The notes under the pieces are model-generated. The model did not search any database, was not told where the DNA came from, and saw only the letters and a list, made by a program, of their open reading frames with translations. 64,000 nucleotides of DNA. Origin: Luteolibacter sp. LG18. GTDB taxonomy: Bacteria; Verrucomicrobiota; Verrucomicrobiia; Verrucomicrobiales; Akkermansiaceae. The stretch covers positions 62,001 through 126,000 of the forward strand of contig NZ_AP024600.1 of the NCBI RefSeq assembly GCF_036322585.1, read 5' to 3'. Of this stretch, positions 63,203 through 64,000 are shown in pieces; position 1 is the first letter of the stretch; every line of letters starts with the position of its first letter. A program made the translations under genes and the position numbers.

Positions 63203-64000
63203 ATGCAAAAGCCTGCTTACGTAATTGCCGCCGTGGCGGCCACCCTCGCCCCGCTTCACGCGGCTCCTGAAAAATCCAACTGGTATGAGGAAATGAAGAT
63301 CGGCCCGGCGTGGTCGAACACCTTCGATGACACCTTCCAGGGCCAGAAGCGGCTCGCCGCGGTGAAGGGCATCCTGCTGGAGCTGGGAGACGAAAAATCC
63401 CACGCCCTCTTCGACACCGAAACCCTCGGTCTGGTGAACGCCTACGAGGGATTCGTCCACTGGGGCGGCACCCCGTGGACCGGTGCCCACGCCAAGCTCG
63501 TCGCCCTCGCCGACGAAACCCCGGTCTTCAACACCGCCCGAGGCACCGCCAAGTGGGCCGACGCGTCCGGTTCCTTCGACGACAAGCGTCCGATCCCGGG
63601 CTACGGCAATTTCGAGCACGCCCGCTTCAACGGCTACTTCCGCTCCGGCAGCACGATCGTCCTCGATTACACCGTGCTCGGCAGCCGGGTGCTGGAAACC
63701 GTTTCCGCCAAGGACGGCACCGTCACCCGTGCCTTCGAGGTCGCCGCCCGCAAAAACGATCTCACCACCATCATCTCCGATGAGGCCAAGCCCTTCACCG
63801 TGGCCGCGGATGGCCTGTCCGCGAAGTCCGGAGACGGTCTCACCGTGGCGGTGAAAGGCGGCAAGCTCGCCGCCGATGCCAAGAATCCGGGCCGCCTGCT
63901 GCTCCGTCTCGCCAAGGGCGACAAGCTCGCCGCCCAGGTCGCCTACGCCCGTGGCAGCGACCCGAAACCCGCCGCCGCCCCCGATTTCGCCGCGCTGATC
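63203..64000 (+). CDS. secreted DUF6797-like protein, N-terminal part
   Basis: The first 266 codons of an exported protein that runs past the window end. Signal peptide: residues 1-21 (LAPLHAA). The mature start EEMKIGPAWSNTFDDTFQG, AVKGILLELG, LFDTETLGLVNAYEGFVHWG and RPIPGYGNFEHARFNGYF match the DUF6797 domain that often precedes heme-binding or other enzyme domains in Planctomycetes and Verrucomicrobiota proteins. Whether a cytochrome domain follows lies outside the window. Confidence 0.75.
   Translation, partial: MQKPAYVIAAVAATLAPLHAAPEKSNWYEEMKIGPAWSNTFDDTFQGQKRLAAVKGILLELGDEKSHALFDTETLGLVNAYEGFVHWGGTPWTGAHAKLVALADETPVFNTARGTAKWADASGSFDDKRPIPGYGNFEHARFNGYFRSGSTIVLDYTVLGSRVLETVSAKDGTVTRAFEVAARKNDLTTIISDEAKPFTVAADGLSAKSGDGLTVAVKGGKLAADAKNPGRLLLRLAKGDKLAAQVAYARGSDPKPAAAPDFAALI

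Overview
The window is high-GC bacterial chromosome, almost certainly from a Verrucomicrobiota member (Verrucomicrobiae, Luteolibacter/Akkermansiaceae-like). The pointers are a PEP-CTERM sorting tail, a moxR-DUF58-BatA operon, LpxB (lipid A, so a Gram-negative envelope), bactofilins, a DUF6797-type secreted protein, and many intergenic palindromic repeats typical of this phylum. This placement is inference from family content; no rRNA, tRNA, phage or CRISPR array is visible.

Layout. 1-5.3 kb: end of a DAHP synthase gene, a SUKH-like protein, glutaredoxin, a RibD-type reductase, a His-rich lipoprotein, lpxB and a membrane-anchored TPR protein, separated by complex inverted repeats. 5.3-9.4 kb: two bactofilins (one with zinc ribbons), a collagen-repeat secreted protein and nadA. 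9.4-10.3 kb: a RAYT transposase bracketed by perfect 48-bp REP arms, then a putative structured small RNA. 10.3-14 kb: SurA/PpiD-like chaperone, TPR protein, metG. 14-19 kb: a secreted nuclease/phosphatase-family protein and a divergent PEP-CTERM protein sharing a domain, then a XylR-like regulator. 19-25 kb: secreted protein, paired YcxB-like proteins, thiG, two Cys-rich small proteins, malate dehydrogenase. 25-30 kb: yebC and rho, small envelope proteins, and a gene-free segment with DnaA boxes (candidate oriC). 30-38 kb: CorA-like transporter, a fused VirJ/AcvB-like hydrolase plus MprF-like synthase, another hydrolase, and a nucleotidyltransferase/kinase/epimerase set that looks like N-acetylhexosamine salvage. 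38-41 kb: P460-like cytochrome, DUF488, rpsM-rpsK-rpsD. 41-48.6 kb: a moxR-DUF58-BatA-VWA operon, both of whose first two junctions carry a four-helix-bundle gene enclosed in a perfect inverted repeat. 48.6-57 kb: membrane proteins, LysE exporter, acnA, and a two-gene TOTE-type primase-helicase island. 57-64 kb: flavin monooxygenase, a second copy of the small-RNA family, TRIC channel, MsbA-like ABC transporter, DUF456 protein and the start of a DUF6797-like secreted protein.

The most unusual content is the set of inverted-repeat elements around four-helix-bundle (S23/bAvd-like) genes at 42457-42927 and 43831-44292, with gene-less relatives elsewhere in the window. Their arms contain the gene's own ribosome binding site, so the mRNA could fold into a stem that encloses the ORF and hides its start. 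Second come the paired structured RNAs (10168 and 59059) that keep their helices through compensatory changes, the synthase-hydrolase fusion at 30883, and the candidate replication origin near 29.6-29.9 kb.
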